Source: JAMZMI01 sp039944535 (GTDB lineage Bacteria; Bacteroidota; Bacteroidia; Cytophagales; Cyclobacteriaceae). From it: 64,000 nucleotides of DNA. The notes under the pieces were generated by a model. That model searched no databases. It saw only the letters and a program-made list of their open reading frames with translations, and was not told the origin of the DNA. The DNA is taken from contig JBDUYP010000004.1 of NCBI GenBank assembly GCA_039944535.1, positions 186,001 through 250,000 of the forward strand. Reading direction: 5' to 3'. Within the stretch, counting starts at the first letter, position 1; the number at the start of each line of letters is the position of its first letter. The translations under genes and the position numbers were made by a program. Below, one piece after another: positions 1 through 9,361 of this stretch.

Positions 1-417
1 GATGGTCAAAAAGTGTTGGTTACGTTGGAACAAGAGCTGGCGTACATTGAAAATTATGTTGCGCTGCACAAATCCAGATACCATAAAGAAACGGATATCA
101 AGTTAAATCACCACCTTCAAAAAGAAGGCTTTCAAGTGATGCCTTTGTTATTCATTATCCTGCTTGAAAATGCCTTTAAACATGGTGTGGAAAATCTCAG
201 AGAAAATGCTTACGTTCAAATTAATTTGATTGGTGGCGAAAACGAAGTTAGCTTTTCGGTTGAGAATAATTTTGATCCAGACGAACTGGCAAAGAAAGCA
301 GGCATAGGTTTGAAAAACCTAAAAAGAAGACTAGAGCTGGTGTACCCAAAAAGGCATGCCCTGTCTTTTTCCGTATCAAACGACATTTACAAAGCGCAAT
401 TAACATTGAAGTCCTGA
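1..417 (+). CDS. LytS/YehU-type sensor histidine kinase, C-terminal part (cut by window edge)
   Basis: The reading frame is open from base 1, so the gene starts outside the window; the first in-window start-like codon (GTG, base 13) is not the true start. What remains is the end of the His_kinase domain and the ATPase domain. The N-box reads LLENAFKHGV and a G-box GIGLKNLKRR follows near the end. In this family the histidine lies upstream, in the missing part, and the protein phosphorylates a LytTR response regulator. The stop TGA shares a base with the ATG of the next gene, which encodes exactly such a regulator, so the two are translationally coupled. The signal sensed cannot be judged, because the sensor half is absent. 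Confidence 0.93.
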   Translation, partial: DGQKVLVTLEQELAYIENYVALHKSRYHKETDIKLNHHLQKEGFQVMPLLFIILLENAFKHGVENLRENAYVQINLIGGENEVSFSVENNFDPDELAKKAGIGLKNLKRRLELVYPKRHALSFSVSNDIYKAQLTLKS

Positions 418-1112
418 TGATCAAATACCTAATCATAGATGATGAGCACATCGCCCATGATATAATCAAGGGCTATTGTGATATGTTGCCAAACCTTGAG
501 CTGCAGAAGAATTGTTATGATGCCCTGGAAGCCATACAGTATCTGAATGAGCATGAAGTAGATCTGATTTTTCTTGACCTAAATATGCCCAAACTAAAGG
601 GATTTGACTTTTTGAAAACGCTGACCTCCCCTCCTAAAGTGATCGTTACCACTGCTTACAGTGAATTCGCTCTGGAGGGATATGATCTCAATGTGGCAGA
701 CTATTTACTCAAGCCCTTCAGTTTTGAGCGCTTTCTGAAAGCTGTAAACAAAGCCATAAGCACCAATGACAAACCTCAAAGTAGTGGTGAAAGTGGTCCG
801 GCTAAAGAGCATCGGATATTCCTTCGCGGAGATAAAAAGCATACCCAGCTGACGGTTGATGACATCTTGTTTATAGAAGCGTCTGGTAATTACACGAAAG
901 TGATCACCACGCAGGAGACCATTATAACCAGAGATAAAATTTCCAACTTGCTCACCCTGTTACCTGTTGATGATTTTCTGCAAGTTCATAAATCCTTTGC
1001 CGTTGCTACAAAACACATAAGGAGTGTAGAGGGCAATCAGATAGTCGTTGGTGACCACATTGTTCCTGTTGGGAAGATGTATAAAATGAATGTAAACAAA
1101 TTGTTGAGTTAG
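417..1112 (+). CDS. LytTR-family response regulator
   Basis: The protein has 231 residues. Residues 1-120 form a receiver domain with the acidic pair D8/D9, phosphoacceptor D54 (in FLDLNMP) and the conserved lysine of LLKPFS. Residues about 132-231 form a LytTR DNA-binding domain (ILFIEASGNYTKV, then FLQVHKSFAV). It is the partner of the LytS-type kinase just upstream, with a one-base stop/start overlap. Such pairs in Bacteroidota commonly control cell-envelope or transport genes; no target is evident here. Function as a phosphorylation-dependent transcription regulator is secure from domain architecture, the regulon unknown. Confidence 0.95.
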   Translation: MIKYLIIDDEHIAHDIIKGYCDMLPNLELQKNCYDALEAIQYLNEHEVDLIFLDLNMPKLKGFDFLKTLTSPPKVIVTTAYSEFALEGYDLNVADYLLKPFSFERFLKAVNKAISTNDKPQSSGESGPAKEHRIFLRGDKKHTQLTVDDILFIEASGNYTKVITTQETIITRDKISNLLTLLPVDDFLQVHKSFAVATKHIRSVEGNQIVVGDHIVPVGKMYKMNVNKLLS

Positions 1113-1314
1113 TCGATAGGCCAATAAACATCGATCATTACGTTAATGCCTTCCCCATCTCTTTCTTCAGATACAACTCCCCTAATTGTTTCTGCCAATG
1201 CACCAAAACGGAGTGATTTCAGAGGTTAGAAACTTGGTTCTCTTCCAATCCGCAACAGACTATTTTCTTCTTTTATGATCATAAGAGCAAAGACGCTAAA
1301 TGTTCAATTTCAGT

Positions 1315-2025
1315 CTATTTGGGCAATTGTTGAATGAGGTCTTCTATGGCTTTGGTCAAAAAATAATGGTACGGAATAGGCTCAGCGACTATGTCCGTGG
1401 TGAGGCGAAATCCTGACATGCCTATCGTATTGGCATTGACTTTAAACTTTTCATCATGTCGATACTTTCCAGTGTATTTAGAGATGGTTTTGCCATTTGC
1501 ATCAGCAAATTTGAGGATCACTCTTACCTGTGGGCGTATTTTCATGCGTTCTACTCCCTGCGACACTTCCTCTCCCGAAGCAAGCTCTGTAGATACCTGC
1601 GAGGTTTTGGTACTGCTTTGAGGACTTTCTACCATGATGTCCACCTGAACATATTGTTCGTTTTTTCCATTCTTAGCTGCCTTTTTAAGCGTACCTATAG
1701 GAAATCCCATCAGTGAATACTTCACCACCCCTTTGAGCGCATCCACATTTAGAATGCTAAAATTGGTAGAGTCATTGAGCATAGACTGCAAGATTTCAAA
1801 GGATTCATTCATAAGCTGAAGTGCCGCGTCATTCTTAAGCTGCATCGCCAATGCATAGGTTGTTTTGGCATCCAGTTCCATAAGATTGTGCATGTCGGCA
1901 TCCACCATCAACATGAATCTGGAGACTGGTGTCTCCACAGGTTTAAGCGACTGAGCGAAAGTTGTATTTAGATATCCTAAGGTTAATACCACGAGGAAAA
2001 ATCTGATAGTGTCAGTTTTTATCAT
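1315..2025 (-). CDS. Secreted hypothetical protein
   Basis: The protein has 236 residues and an N-terminal signal peptide (hydrophobic residues 9-22, then TTFAQ, a typical Bacteroidota signal peptidase I site ending in A-Q). The mature part is mixed alpha/beta, with a low-complexity Ser/Thr stretch near residues 135-155 (SSTKTSQVSTELASGEE). No recognised domain or catalytic motif. The gene stands alone, between a convergent response regulator and a divergent PadR gene. Its role is unknown; a periplasmic or outer-membrane-associated protein is the most that can be said. Confidence 0.75.
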   Translation of the reverse strand: MIKTDTIRFFLVVLTLGYLNTTFAQSLKPVETPVSRFMLMVDADMHNLMELDAKTTYALAMQLKNDAALQLMNESFEILQSMLNDSTNFSILNVDALKGVVKYSLMGFPIGTLKKAAKNGKNEQYVQVDIMVESPQSSTKTSQVSTELASGEEVSQGVERMKIRPQVRVILKFADANGKTISKYTGKYRHDEKFKVNANTIGMSGFRLTTDIVAEPIPYHYFLTKAIEDLIQQLPK

Positions 2026-2251
2026 GGAATAAAAATATGTAGAAATATTGTGTCTTAAGCTTGTTGAATAAAAAATGGTATAGAGAAATATTGACTATTT
2101 CAACCGGATAGGTATTTCACTTTTGATATTGGTTCATCAAGCAACCAATATCTATTTCTTCTTAAAAATTAAAAGAAATAAAAATATTAGTTCTTAAAAA
2201 TTGAAACATATCATATCCCAATGCGGTATAAGGATTCTAAACAAGTAAGAA

Positions 2252-2578
2252 ATGAAGGAACATTTAGGTGAATTAGAAGAACTGGTCTTGTTAACAATAG
2301 CCTATTTAGGGGATGACGCATATGGCGTCAACATCCTCGAAGAGTTAAAGACAAGATCGAAGAGAAAACTTACCATCGGTGGCTTACATTCAACCATCAC
2401 ACGTCTGGATGAAAAGGGGTTGTTGGTAAGCTACCTGGGAGAACCTACCAAGTCTCGTGGAGGCCGAAGAAAGCGATATTTTGAACTGACGGATGCCGCC
2501 AAAGTCGCATTGAATCAATCAAAATCATTGAGAGATCAATTATGGAGCCTATCCAAAGTTAACCTGTCTATTCAATGA
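2252..2578 (+). CDS. PadR-family transcriptional regulator
   Basis: The protein has 108 residues, the size of a PadR N-terminal winged-helix domain without a long C-terminal dimerisation tail. The recognition helix and wing are visible in GGLHSTITRLDEKGLL followed by the basic wing SRGGRRKRYFELT. The stop codon overlaps the start of the downstream permease by 4 bases (ATGA). In Cytophagales, PadR genes coupled in this way to FtsX-type permeases with a prefix domain are very common (established pattern). The regulator probably represses its own two-gene operon; the ligand is unknown. Confidence 0.92.
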   Translation: MKEHLGELEELVLLTIAYLGDDAYGVNILEELKTRSKRKLTIGGLHSTITRLDEKGLLVSYLGEPTKSRGGRRKRYFELTDAAKVALNQSKSLRDQLWSLSKVNLSIQ

Positions 2579-5196
2579 AAAACACATCCGGCTCACCCCC
2601 AAAGTTAGCTCAGAAACTCCTGGAGCTGTTCACAGGCAATTGCATGATTGAAGACATCTGCGGAGATCTTCATGAAACATACGAATTGGACCTCAATCGC
2701 ATGCATCCCACAAAAGCCAAGCTGCGTTTTTGGATCAACTCACTCTCAATAATATTCTCCTACGCCTTAAAAAAAAGAAAAAACACCTATCAAATGAGTC
2801 AATCACCTAATACCTGGGCCATTCTAAAAAGCTACTTCACGGTAGGAGTCCGTAATTTGGCAAAGAACAAAACCTTTTCCATACTCAACATGGTTGGCCT
2901 ATCGGCGGGAATGTCTGTTTCTTTGCTAGTGGTCATTCTCCTGGTCAATGTTTGGGATTTTGACAATTTTCAGCAAAACCGTGATCAGATACATCGGATT
3001 ACCACCCGCGTAACAGATGTTTATGGCAAAGTCAATTACGCAACTACCCTACCCTCACTGGCAGATCAGATTGATCAAAAATTACCTCATATTCCTGTTA
3101 CAAAAATCAATACCGGCCTACGTGGTATCGTCAATCATCAGGGACGTGAACTGGAACTGACAGGATATTTCACAGACCCTCAGTTCCTTGATGTCTTCAC
3201 ACATCAATTAATCTCAGGAGCTGCGGGAGAAGCACTCGAAAAACCAAACACGATTATTCTGACACAAAAGGCAGCCAATCGTTTTTTTGGTGCAGCAGAC
3301 CCGATCAAAAAAATCATCCACACAGACTTTGGTGACCTTCTCGTTGTTGGCGTATTGGCCGATGTAAAGGGGAACTCACATATGAATTTCGAAGCATTAG
3401 CTTCTTATGCCACCCTGGATCAATTGCGTGCCAAAAATGCTCTGGAAAAGGTCAACAATAATTGGTCATCAGTCGGTGAAGAGTATGTATACTTCTTATC
3501 TGAGGAGACCAACGAGGTAGATCATCTGCTGGCCAATCAGAGTGAAGCCATTACAAAACTGCAGGAAGATCAGGACATCCAACTACAGTTTGCCACACAG
3601 GGTATGCAGGATATCATATTTGGATCGGCTGTCGCACGCCCAATCGGCCCCTCCTTCCCTATTTTAAACTCCGTATTGTTACTTGTTTTAACCTTGTTGA
3701 TATTGCTCCCCGCATGCTTCAATTATATTAACCTATCAATTGCCCGAGCATTAAAAAGAGGCAAGGAAGTAGGTCTGCGAAAGATTGTTGGGAGTGGCAG
3801 AAGCCAAACAGTCATACAGTTTTTGATAGAAGCGCTGATCATTTGCTCCATTTCTGTGATCGGTGCGATGGTGGTTGTCTGGCTGATTAAAGATGACTTT
3901 ATTTCGATGCTGGCCTCAGGGTCCAGCCTCAACAACATAACCATTGGTATTGAAGGATTCATTTTTGCCATGATATTGGCGCTTTTTACGGCTTTGCTAG
4001 CCGGATTAGCTCCTGCATTGTACTTTTCGAGGTTAAAGCCTCTACAGGCTATTAAATCAGGTTTTAAGCAAAAATCCAGAAGTGGAATTGGCCTAAGTAA
4101 GGCATTAATCGTTTTCCAATTTGCGCTTACGCTGGGTTTTCTCATCGGTGTGTTTTCTATGATGAGACAGTATCAGTACACCTTGACATTTGACATGGGT
4201 TTCGACCGAACCAATGCCCTTGTGATTCCGGTGTTGGATGCAGACCCATATATTATTAATTCGGAATTGAGCAGTGTTGAGGGGGTCAACAGAGTATCCA
4301 TGTCTTCCCATATTCCCGGAACCAATGGAGCCAGTACGATTTTCATTAATAACAAAACGACGGAAGACTCTTTATCAGTCGTTCATATGGCGGTGGACGA
4401 AGATTACCTGTCGTCCCTGGATATCAAAATCACCAGAGGTCAGAACATTTCCTCAAACGCACCGGCCAGCGAATCGCATGTGCTAGTCAATGAGCAATTC
4501 ATCAAAGATTTTGGCTCACAGATTGAATTCGAGTCGCGAGACCATCATTGGGTTTTGGAAGGCAAGCCCATTCGAATCATAGGGGTGGTTGAAAATTTCA
4601 ACGTGTCACCTTTGCGAGAAGAGATCCCGCCACTGATCATCCAGTATGATCCAAACAAATTCCGCTTTGCCACCGTCACCTTGGGAACAGAAAACATCCC
4701 GATGGTATTGACAGCAATGGAAGATCGCTGGGATTCTTTTTCTAAACTACCTATGGAATCGAAATTTCTAGATTACCACGTAGAAGAAGCCATGAACGGC
4801 TACCAGATCGCCATCAAAGTATTAGGTTTTCAAGGGCTATTGGTGATTGTGATCTCCTGCTTAGGGCTTTTGGGAATGGTCGTTTTCACTACAGAGAACC
4901 GAATCAAAGAGATTGGCATCAGAAAAGTGATGGGAGCATCAGAAAAGTCTCTGATCTGGACAATTGGAAAAAGTTTTTTTCAGCTCCTATTAATAGCCGC
5001 CGCAGTAGGGAGCCCCATTGCCTACTTCCTGTTCAACATCATGCTTTCTAACATGCAATTTTACTCCAAAGGTGTTGGTCTCATAGAATTGCTCGTTCCT
5101 ATTCTAACGATGCTTTTGATCGGTGGTGCCACGGTCGTATTACAAACCCGAAGTGTGGCAAAGCTCAACCCATCAGAAAACCTTCGAATTGAGTGA
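2575..5196 (+). CDS. ABC transporter permease with N-terminal prefix domain (FtsX/MacB type)
   Basis: The protein has 873 residues. Residues 1-75 form the soluble prefix found on PadR-linked permeases (contains GDLHETYELDL). It is followed by the duplicated MacB-PCD/FtsX layout: TM1 around 105-125 after RNLAKNKTFSILN, an extracytoplasmic domain, three TMs (about 365-490), a second TM1 after LSKALIVFQFALTLGF, a second extracytoplasmic domain and three final TMs. The motif ENRIKEIGIRKVMGAS is the standard cytoplasmic coupling segment. No ATPase gene is adjacent, so it must use an ATPase encoded elsewhere. The likely role is mechanotransmission, efflux or stress defence rather than classical import. 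Its stop codon TGA lies inside the left edge of the 219-bp repeat array. Confidence 0.93.
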   Translation: MKNTSGSPPKLAQKLLELFTGNCMIEDICGDLHETYELDLNRMHPTKAKLRFWINSLSIIFSYALKKRKNTYQMSQSPNTWAILKSYFTVGVRNLAKNKTFSILNMVGLSAGMSVSLLVVILLVNVWDFDNFQQNRDQIHRITTRVTDVYGKVNYATTLPSLADQIDQKLPHIPVTKINTGLRGIVNHQGRELELTGYFTDPQFLDVFTHQLISGAAGEALEKPNTIILTQKAANRFFGAADPIKKIIHTDFGDLLVVGVLADVKGNSHMNFEALASYATLDQLRAKNALEKVNNNWSSVGEEYVYFLSEETNEVDHLLANQSEAITKLQEDQDIQLQFATQGMQDIIFGSAVARPIGPSFPILNSVLLLVLTLLILLPACFNYINLSIARALKRGKEVGLRKIVGSGRSQTVIQFLIEALIICSISVIGAMVVVWLIKDDFISMLASGSSLNNITIGIEGFIFAMILALFTALLAGLAPALYFSRLKPLQAIKSGFKQKSRSGIGLSKALIVFQFALTLGFLIGVFSMMRQYQYTLTFDMGFDRTNALVIPVLDADPYIINSELSSVEGVNRVSMSSHIPGTNGASTIFINNKTTEDSLSVVHMAVDEDYLSSLDIKITRGQNISSNAPASESHVLVNEQFIKDFGSQIEFESRDHHWVLEGKPIRIIGVVENFNVSPLREEIPPLIIQYDPNKFRFATVTLGTENIPMVLTAMEDRWDSFSKLPMESKFLDYHVEEAMNGYQIAIKVLGFQGLLVIVISCLGLLGMVVFTTENRIKEIGIRKVMGASEKSLIWTIGKSFFQLLLIAAAVGSPIAYFLFNIMLSNMQFYSKGVGLIELLVPILTMLLIGGATVVLQTRSVAKLNPSENLRIE

Positions 5197-5870
5197 CGGT
5201 CAGGCTCGGAGGTCTCAGGTCGATCAACCTTGAGACCATACCGAGGAATGTCATCCTGAGCCTGTCGAAGGATAAATGACGAGGCGTGCACAGCTAGTCG
5301 CAGCAGGCTCAGGTCGCACAACCTTACGTCTTTTCGAGCCGAGACACGAGGGAGAAATCTCTCCTTACAATCCTGCATCATAATCATGAGACTTCTCGCT
5401 ACGCGTCGAAATGACGGTCTGGATCGGAGGTCTCAGGTCGCTTAACCTTGATGCCATACCGAGGAATGTCATCCTGAGCCTGTCGAAGGATAAATGACGA
5501 GGCGCCCACAGCTAGTCACAACAGACCTCAGGTCGCACAACCTTACGTCATTTCGAACCGAGGCACGAGGGAGAAATCTCCTCTTACTATACAGCACTAG
5601 AATCATGAGACTTCTCGTTACGCATCGAAGTGACGGTCAGGCTCGGAGGCCTCAGGTCGCTCAACCTTGATGCCATACCGAGGAATGTCATCCTGAGCCT
5701 GTCGAAGGATAAATGACGAGGCGCCCACAGCTATTCGCAGCAGACCTCAGGTCGCACAACCTTACGTCATTTCGAACCGAGGTACGAGGGAGAAATCTCC
5801 CCTTACCATACAGCATCATAATCATGAGACTTCTCGCTGCGCATCGAAGTGACGGTCAGGCTCGGAGGCC
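5193..5870. repeat. 219-bp tandem repeat array made of REP-like palindromes
   Basis: The unit starts with RTGACGGTCNGGNTCGGAGG at 5193, 5411, 5630 and, partially, at 5849, giving periods of 218, 219 and 219 bp, with three full copies and about 22 bp of a fourth. Each unit carries two palindromic elements. One begins GTCATCCTGAGCCTGTCGAA and ends GGATAAATGAC. The other is a long hairpin with outer arms GTCATTTCGA/TCGAAGTGAC and inner arms GAGAAATCTC/GAGACTTCTC. Copies differ by a few substitutions. The array starts at the stop codon of the permease gene. Bases 5871-6107 downstream hold no convincing gene, only weak inverted repeats (ATAGCA...TGCTAT at about 5999-6023). Confidence 0.95.
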
Positions 5871-6131
5871 TTCCGAGTTACACCCTTTCCCTAGTGTGGT
5901 TGCCTTGGGTTCACTTTAATCATATTTATTATAGAGGCGTTTTCGCTTTTGTTTTCTTCGTGCTGATTCTGCATTCAGCCCTTTCCCCATGATTCATATA
6001 GCATTTCCGGCTATTGCTATCATGGCATTTCCCATATTTATATCCGCTTAATGCGCTATGAGATAGGGGTTTTTAAACACCCTTTCTAGTTAGCTTTTTG
6101 GTCATTTATGTTATTCTTGCGTACATCTAAT

Positions 6132-6533
6132 ATGTTAGAACAAAAACTAGAACATCGAAATATTAAGCCGACAACCATGCGTCTTCTTGTGCTAAGACAA
6201 TTGGTTGAAACTGGGGCGGCTATAAGCTTGAAAGACTTAGAGGCCAAGTTTGAAAGAGCTGATAAGGCAACACTATACAGAACCTTAAAGACATTTGAAG
6301 ATAAGAAGCTCATACACAGCGTAGATGACGGTACTGGTGCCGTGAAATATGCCCTGTGTGAAGAAGGTTGTGAATGCGAACCTCAAGACCAGCACATTCA
6401 TTTTCATTGCGTAAAGTGTGGAGAAACATATTGCTTAACACAATCTAAAATACCTCAAACACATATCCCATCAGGATTTAAAGCGGCAAGTGCCAGTATG
6501 GTGTACAAAGGTACTTGTGCAAACTGCCCCTAA
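6132..6533 (+). CDS. Fur-family metal-dependent transcriptional repressor
   Basis: The protein has 133 residues from this start; an in-frame ATG at 6108 would add eight. The winged helix includes RADKATLYRTLKTFEDKKL, the typical Fur DNA-binding segment. The metal region reads HIHFHCVKCGETYCL, and the C-terminal CANC completes the second CxxC pair, so a structural Zn(Cys)4 site is likely. An extra cysteine cluster, CEEGCECE, precedes the histidines. It lies directly upstream of a TonB receptor with a candidate palindromic operator between them. Whether it senses zinc (Zur), iron (Fur) or peroxide (PerR) cannot be settled from sequence; the receptor neighbour favours metal-uptake control. Confidence 0.9.
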   Translation: MLEQKLEHRNIKPTTMRLLVLRQLVETGAAISLKDLEAKFERADKATLYRTLKTFEDKKLIHSVDDGTGAVKYALCEEGCECEPQDQHIHFHCVKCGETYCLTQSKIPQTHIPSGFKAASASMVYKGTCANCP

Positions 6534-6537
6534 ACTT

Positions 6538-6552
6538 TGCAAATAGGTTGCA
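6538..6552. promoter_or_regulatory. Candidate Fur/Zur-type operator
   Basis: The perfect inverted repeat TGCAA-ATAGG-TTGCA lies 5 bp after the Fur-family stop codon and about 55 bp before the favoured start of the TonB receptor. Arm sequence and spacing are plausible for a Fur-superfamily dimer site. Assignment is inference from position and symmetry only. Confidence 0.45.
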
Positions 6553-6606
6553 TAATCTATTTCATAGTATTGCCTTGTAATGAAACATTTAGGCAATACG
6601 TCATTG

Positions 6607-8757
6607 ATGAAATATTTTATAATAAGCTTATTGACCCTTTTGGGTTTATTGGTTCAAGCTCAAAATACATTTAAAGCCCGTGTCATAGATGCGGAAGAAA
6701 GCGAGCCCCTATTAGGAGCAACGGTGAAAATCAGTGAAACCATTGGAGCCGCTACAGACTTAAATGGCTATATCGAGATACCCAAAATTGATACCGATAC
6801 CGTTCAGGTTTCTGTTTCTTTTGTCGGTTACCGTCCATTCAAACAAACATATATTTTCCCTTTGAACGATGTTCAAATCATTCAATTGGTTGAAGGTGGA
6901 GAACTCGAAGAAATCATTGTAACATCTACTCGGAGTAGCAGAACCATTGATGACATCCCAACTCGTATTGAGGCTATAAGTTCAGAGGAATTAGAAGAAA
7001 AAGCCATCATGAAATCCTCCAATATTGCTATGGTGCTTCGCGAAAGCACTGGTATTCAGATGCAGCAAACATCGGCTAGTTCAGCCAATCAAAGTATCAG
7101 AATACAAGGTTTAGACGGTCGGTATACCCAAATTTTAAAAGACGGTTTTCCACTTTTCGGAGGATTCTCTAGTGGACTAAGTATTATGCAAATACCCCCA
7201 TTGGACTTACGGCAGGTGGAAGTGATCAAAGGGAGTAACTCTACCCTATTTGGAGGGGGTGCGATTGCAGGTTTAATCAACCTTGTAACATACACACCAC
7301 AAGAGGAAAGAAAAATTAGGCTGATGGTAGATCAAACCCAAGCTTTGGGAACAACGCTCAATGGGTTCTATGCAGAGCGATTCAATAAATTTGGACTTAC
7401 GCTCTATGCTTCGGCCAATCGACAGGAAGTATACGACCCTAATAACGATGATTTTAGCGATATTCCAAGAATCAGAAGTTTAACGCTCAACCCCTCATTT
7501 TTCTATTACCCAAATGAAAAATCAAGCTTACGTTTGACACTCAATAGTACACTTGAGAATCGTTTAGGTGGCGATATGGAAGTGATAAATAATGATGAAA
7601 ACGGTATCCATCAATTCACTGAGGAAAATGAGTCTGATAGACTGTCTTATCAATTGACCTATCAAAATCAAATAGATGAAAACAAGTCGATCAGCATCAA
7701 AAATAGCCTTACCTATTTCGAGCGGGAGATCACAGAACCTGATTTTATATTCAGGGGTAAGCAATGGTCTTCTTTTAGTGAGGTCGCCTATAACTATGGT
7801 ACCTCTCGATCCAGTTGGATTTCAGGAGTAAACCTATACACCGATAAGTTTGATGAGAGCCCGTTTGATTCGCTAGAACGTGATTATAGCTACGCAACTT
7901 TTGGAGCCTTCACCCAAAATACGTTTGACCTTTCGGAGCTATATGCGGTAGAAACAGGACTGAGATTTGATTATGATCTGGACTATGGTTTTTTTGCCTT
8001 ACCAAGACTTTCAATTCTGATGAAAATCAATAATTCTTGGTCGACTCGTATCGGTGGTGGATTGGGTTACAAGCTCCCAACTATCTTCACAGAAGATGCC
8101 GAAAACCTGACCTATCAAGGTATTTTACCGATCAGCACTAGCACAGAAGCAGAGCGATCCATTGGCGGAAACCTGGACATCAACTACCAGACATTACTTG
8201 GTGGTGAGTGGACACTATCTGTCAATCAACTCTTTTTCTACACAAGACTCAATGATGCATTAGTGTTTCGTGAGAGCAACACGGATCAGTTCTTTTATGA
8301 AAATGCAGATGGGCCAGTAACGAGTCAGGGAATAGAAACCAATATCAAGTTAGGCTATCGGGATTTTAAGCTATTTGCCAATTATGCTTTGATCAATACC
8401 CGATTGAAGTACGATAATCTGAATGAGCAAAAGCCGCTCACACCCAAGCACAATATCGGTTCGGTACTAATGTATGAAGTAGAAGACCAATGGCGAATTG
8501 GCTATGAAGCCTACTACACTGGGGCACAGGTCAGAAGTGATCGGACACAAACCGCTGATTATTGGATGATGGGTTTTATGGTCATGCGTAAGATCAACAA
8601 ACTGAGCCTATATATTAATTTCGAGAACTTCACCGATACCAGGCAACACAGGTTAGAGAACTTCCAAGTTGACACTCATTTCAAGCCTGACTTTCCAGAG
8701 ATCTGGGCACCAACTGATGGAAGGATTATTAATGCAGGTTTAATCTTAGAGCTTTAA
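6607..8757 (+). CDS. TonB-dependent outer membrane receptor (probable metal-complex uptake)
   Basis: The start is placed at the second methionine, which gives a clean signal peptide (MKYFIISLLTLLGLLVQAQ); an ATG at 6580 would add nine residues. The order is signal peptide, carboxypeptidase-D-like domain (about 20-105, ending in SFVGYRPF), TonB box region EEIIVTSTRSSRT, plug (about 115-230, with IRIQGLDGRYTQILKDGFP and EVIKGSNSTLFGGGAIAG), then a 22-strand barrel ending in NAGLILEL. About 716 residues is normal for siderophore, heme, cobalamin or zinc receptors. It lies between a Fur-family gene and a methyltransferase gene (4-bp gap). Substrate is unknown; metal-regulated expression is inferred from context. 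Confidence 0.92.
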   Translation: MKYFIISLLTLLGLLVQAQNTFKARVIDAEESEPLLGATVKISETIGAATDLNGYIEIPKIDTDTVQVSVSFVGYRPFKQTYIFPLNDVQIIQLVEGGELEEIIVTSTRSSRTIDDIPTRIEAISSEELEEKAIMKSSNIAMVLRESTGIQMQQTSASSANQSIRIQGLDGRYTQILKDGFPLFGGFSSGLSIMQIPPLDLRQVEVIKGSNSTLFGGGAIAGLINLVTYTPQEERKIRLMVDQTQALGTTLNGFYAERFNKFGLTLYASANRQEVYDPNNDDFSDIPRIRSLTLNPSFFYYPNEKSSLRLTLNSTLENRLGGDMEVINNDENGIHQFTEENESDRLSYQLTYQNQIDENKSISIKNSLTYFEREITEPDFIFRGKQWSSFSEVAYNYGTSRSSWISGVNLYTDKFDESPFDSLERDYSYATFGAFTQNTFDLSELYAVETGLRFDYDLDYGFFALPRLSILMKINNSWSTRIGGGLGYKLPTIFTEDAENLTYQGILPISTSTEAERSIGGNLDINYQTLLGGEWTLSVNQLFFYTRLNDALVFRESNTDQFFYENADGPVTSQGIETNIKLGYRDFKLFANYALINTRLKYDNLNEQKPLTPKHNIGSVLMYEVEDQWRIGYEAYYTGAQVRSDRTQTADYWMMGFMVMRKINKLSLYINFENFTDTRQHRLENFQVDTHFKPDFPEIWAPTDGRIINAGLILEL

Positions 8758-8761
8758 AAGC

Positions 8762-9361
8762 ATGAATTTTTACCAAATATTTCTACCCATTGCGACATTA
8801 CTTTATCTGCTATTGGTATTTGTTCTCAGGTCCGTTATTCTATGGAAACAGACTGGAGTAAACCCTTTTGTTTTTGGCAATACTGATAAAGCCCATGACT
8901 ACATCGGAAGGGTGTATAAAATAATGGTGCTTGGCACCTGGGTTTCCATTGGAGTCTATTCTTTCTACACCCCCTGGTATCCATATCTGTTGCCAATTGA
9001 CTATTTGGGAATTGATTGGCTCAAAACCATAGGATTGATTTTTCTCATTATCTCATTTCTATGGACAAGCATTGCACAATATCAAATGTCCAAATCGTGG
9101 AGAATAGGAATTGACTATGAAGATAAAACTGATTTAATCAGTCATGGACTTTTCAAATATTCAAGAAATCCAATTTTCTTAGGGGTTTTGATTTCTTATC
9201 TAGGGACGTTTCTAATCATTCCTAATATTCTAAGTTTTTCTATTCTAATGGTGACATTTGTGACTATTCAGACACAGGTTAGGCTTGAAGAAGAATATCT
9301 GGAAAGTGTTCATAGTCAAGATTATCTGAGATACAAGTTGAAAGTTAGAAGATGGCTGTGA
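8762..9361 (+). CDS. Membrane methyltransferase-like protein of the ICMT/PEMT family
   Basis: The protein has 199 residues with about five hydrophobic segments. The C-terminal half carries the family signature: GLFKYSRNPIFLGVLISYLG, and the closing LEEEYLESVHSQDYLRYKLKVRRWL, where the Glu-Glu pair and the final Arg match the SAM-binding region of isoprenylcysteine carboxyl methyltransferases and phospholipid methyltransferases. It begins 4 bp after the TonB receptor stop, so it is probably co-transcribed and under the same Fur-type control. Bacterial members rarely have known substrates; lipid or small-molecule methylation is the likely activity. Confidence 0.85.
   Translation: MNFYQIFLPIATLLYLLLVFVLRSVILWKQTGVNPFVFGNTDKAHDYIGRVYKIMVLGTWVSIGVYSFYTPWYPYLLPIDYLGIDWLKTIGLIFLIISFLWTSIAQYQMSKSWRIGIDYEDKTDLISHGLFKYSRNPIFLGVLISYLGTFLIIPNILSFSILMVTFVTIQTQVRLEEEYLESVHSQDYLRYKLKVRRWL

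Noticed and set aside
1138..1217. Short minus-strand open stretch ending ELYLKKEMGKALT, looking like the C-terminus of a lost gene
   Set aside because: Only about 25 codons, closed upstream by a stop, and no family recognised. Could be chance; not enough for a pseudogene call.
5061..5919. Open frames across the tandem repeat region on both strands
   Set aside because: They translate palindromic repeat sequence, repeat with its period and show no protein-like pattern.
5998..6080. Inverted repeats ATAGCA...TGCTAT and AGGGGTTTTTAAACACCCTT as terminator or operator
   Set aside because: Short arms with a mismatch, no gene end nearby that needs a terminator; not distinguishable from chance.
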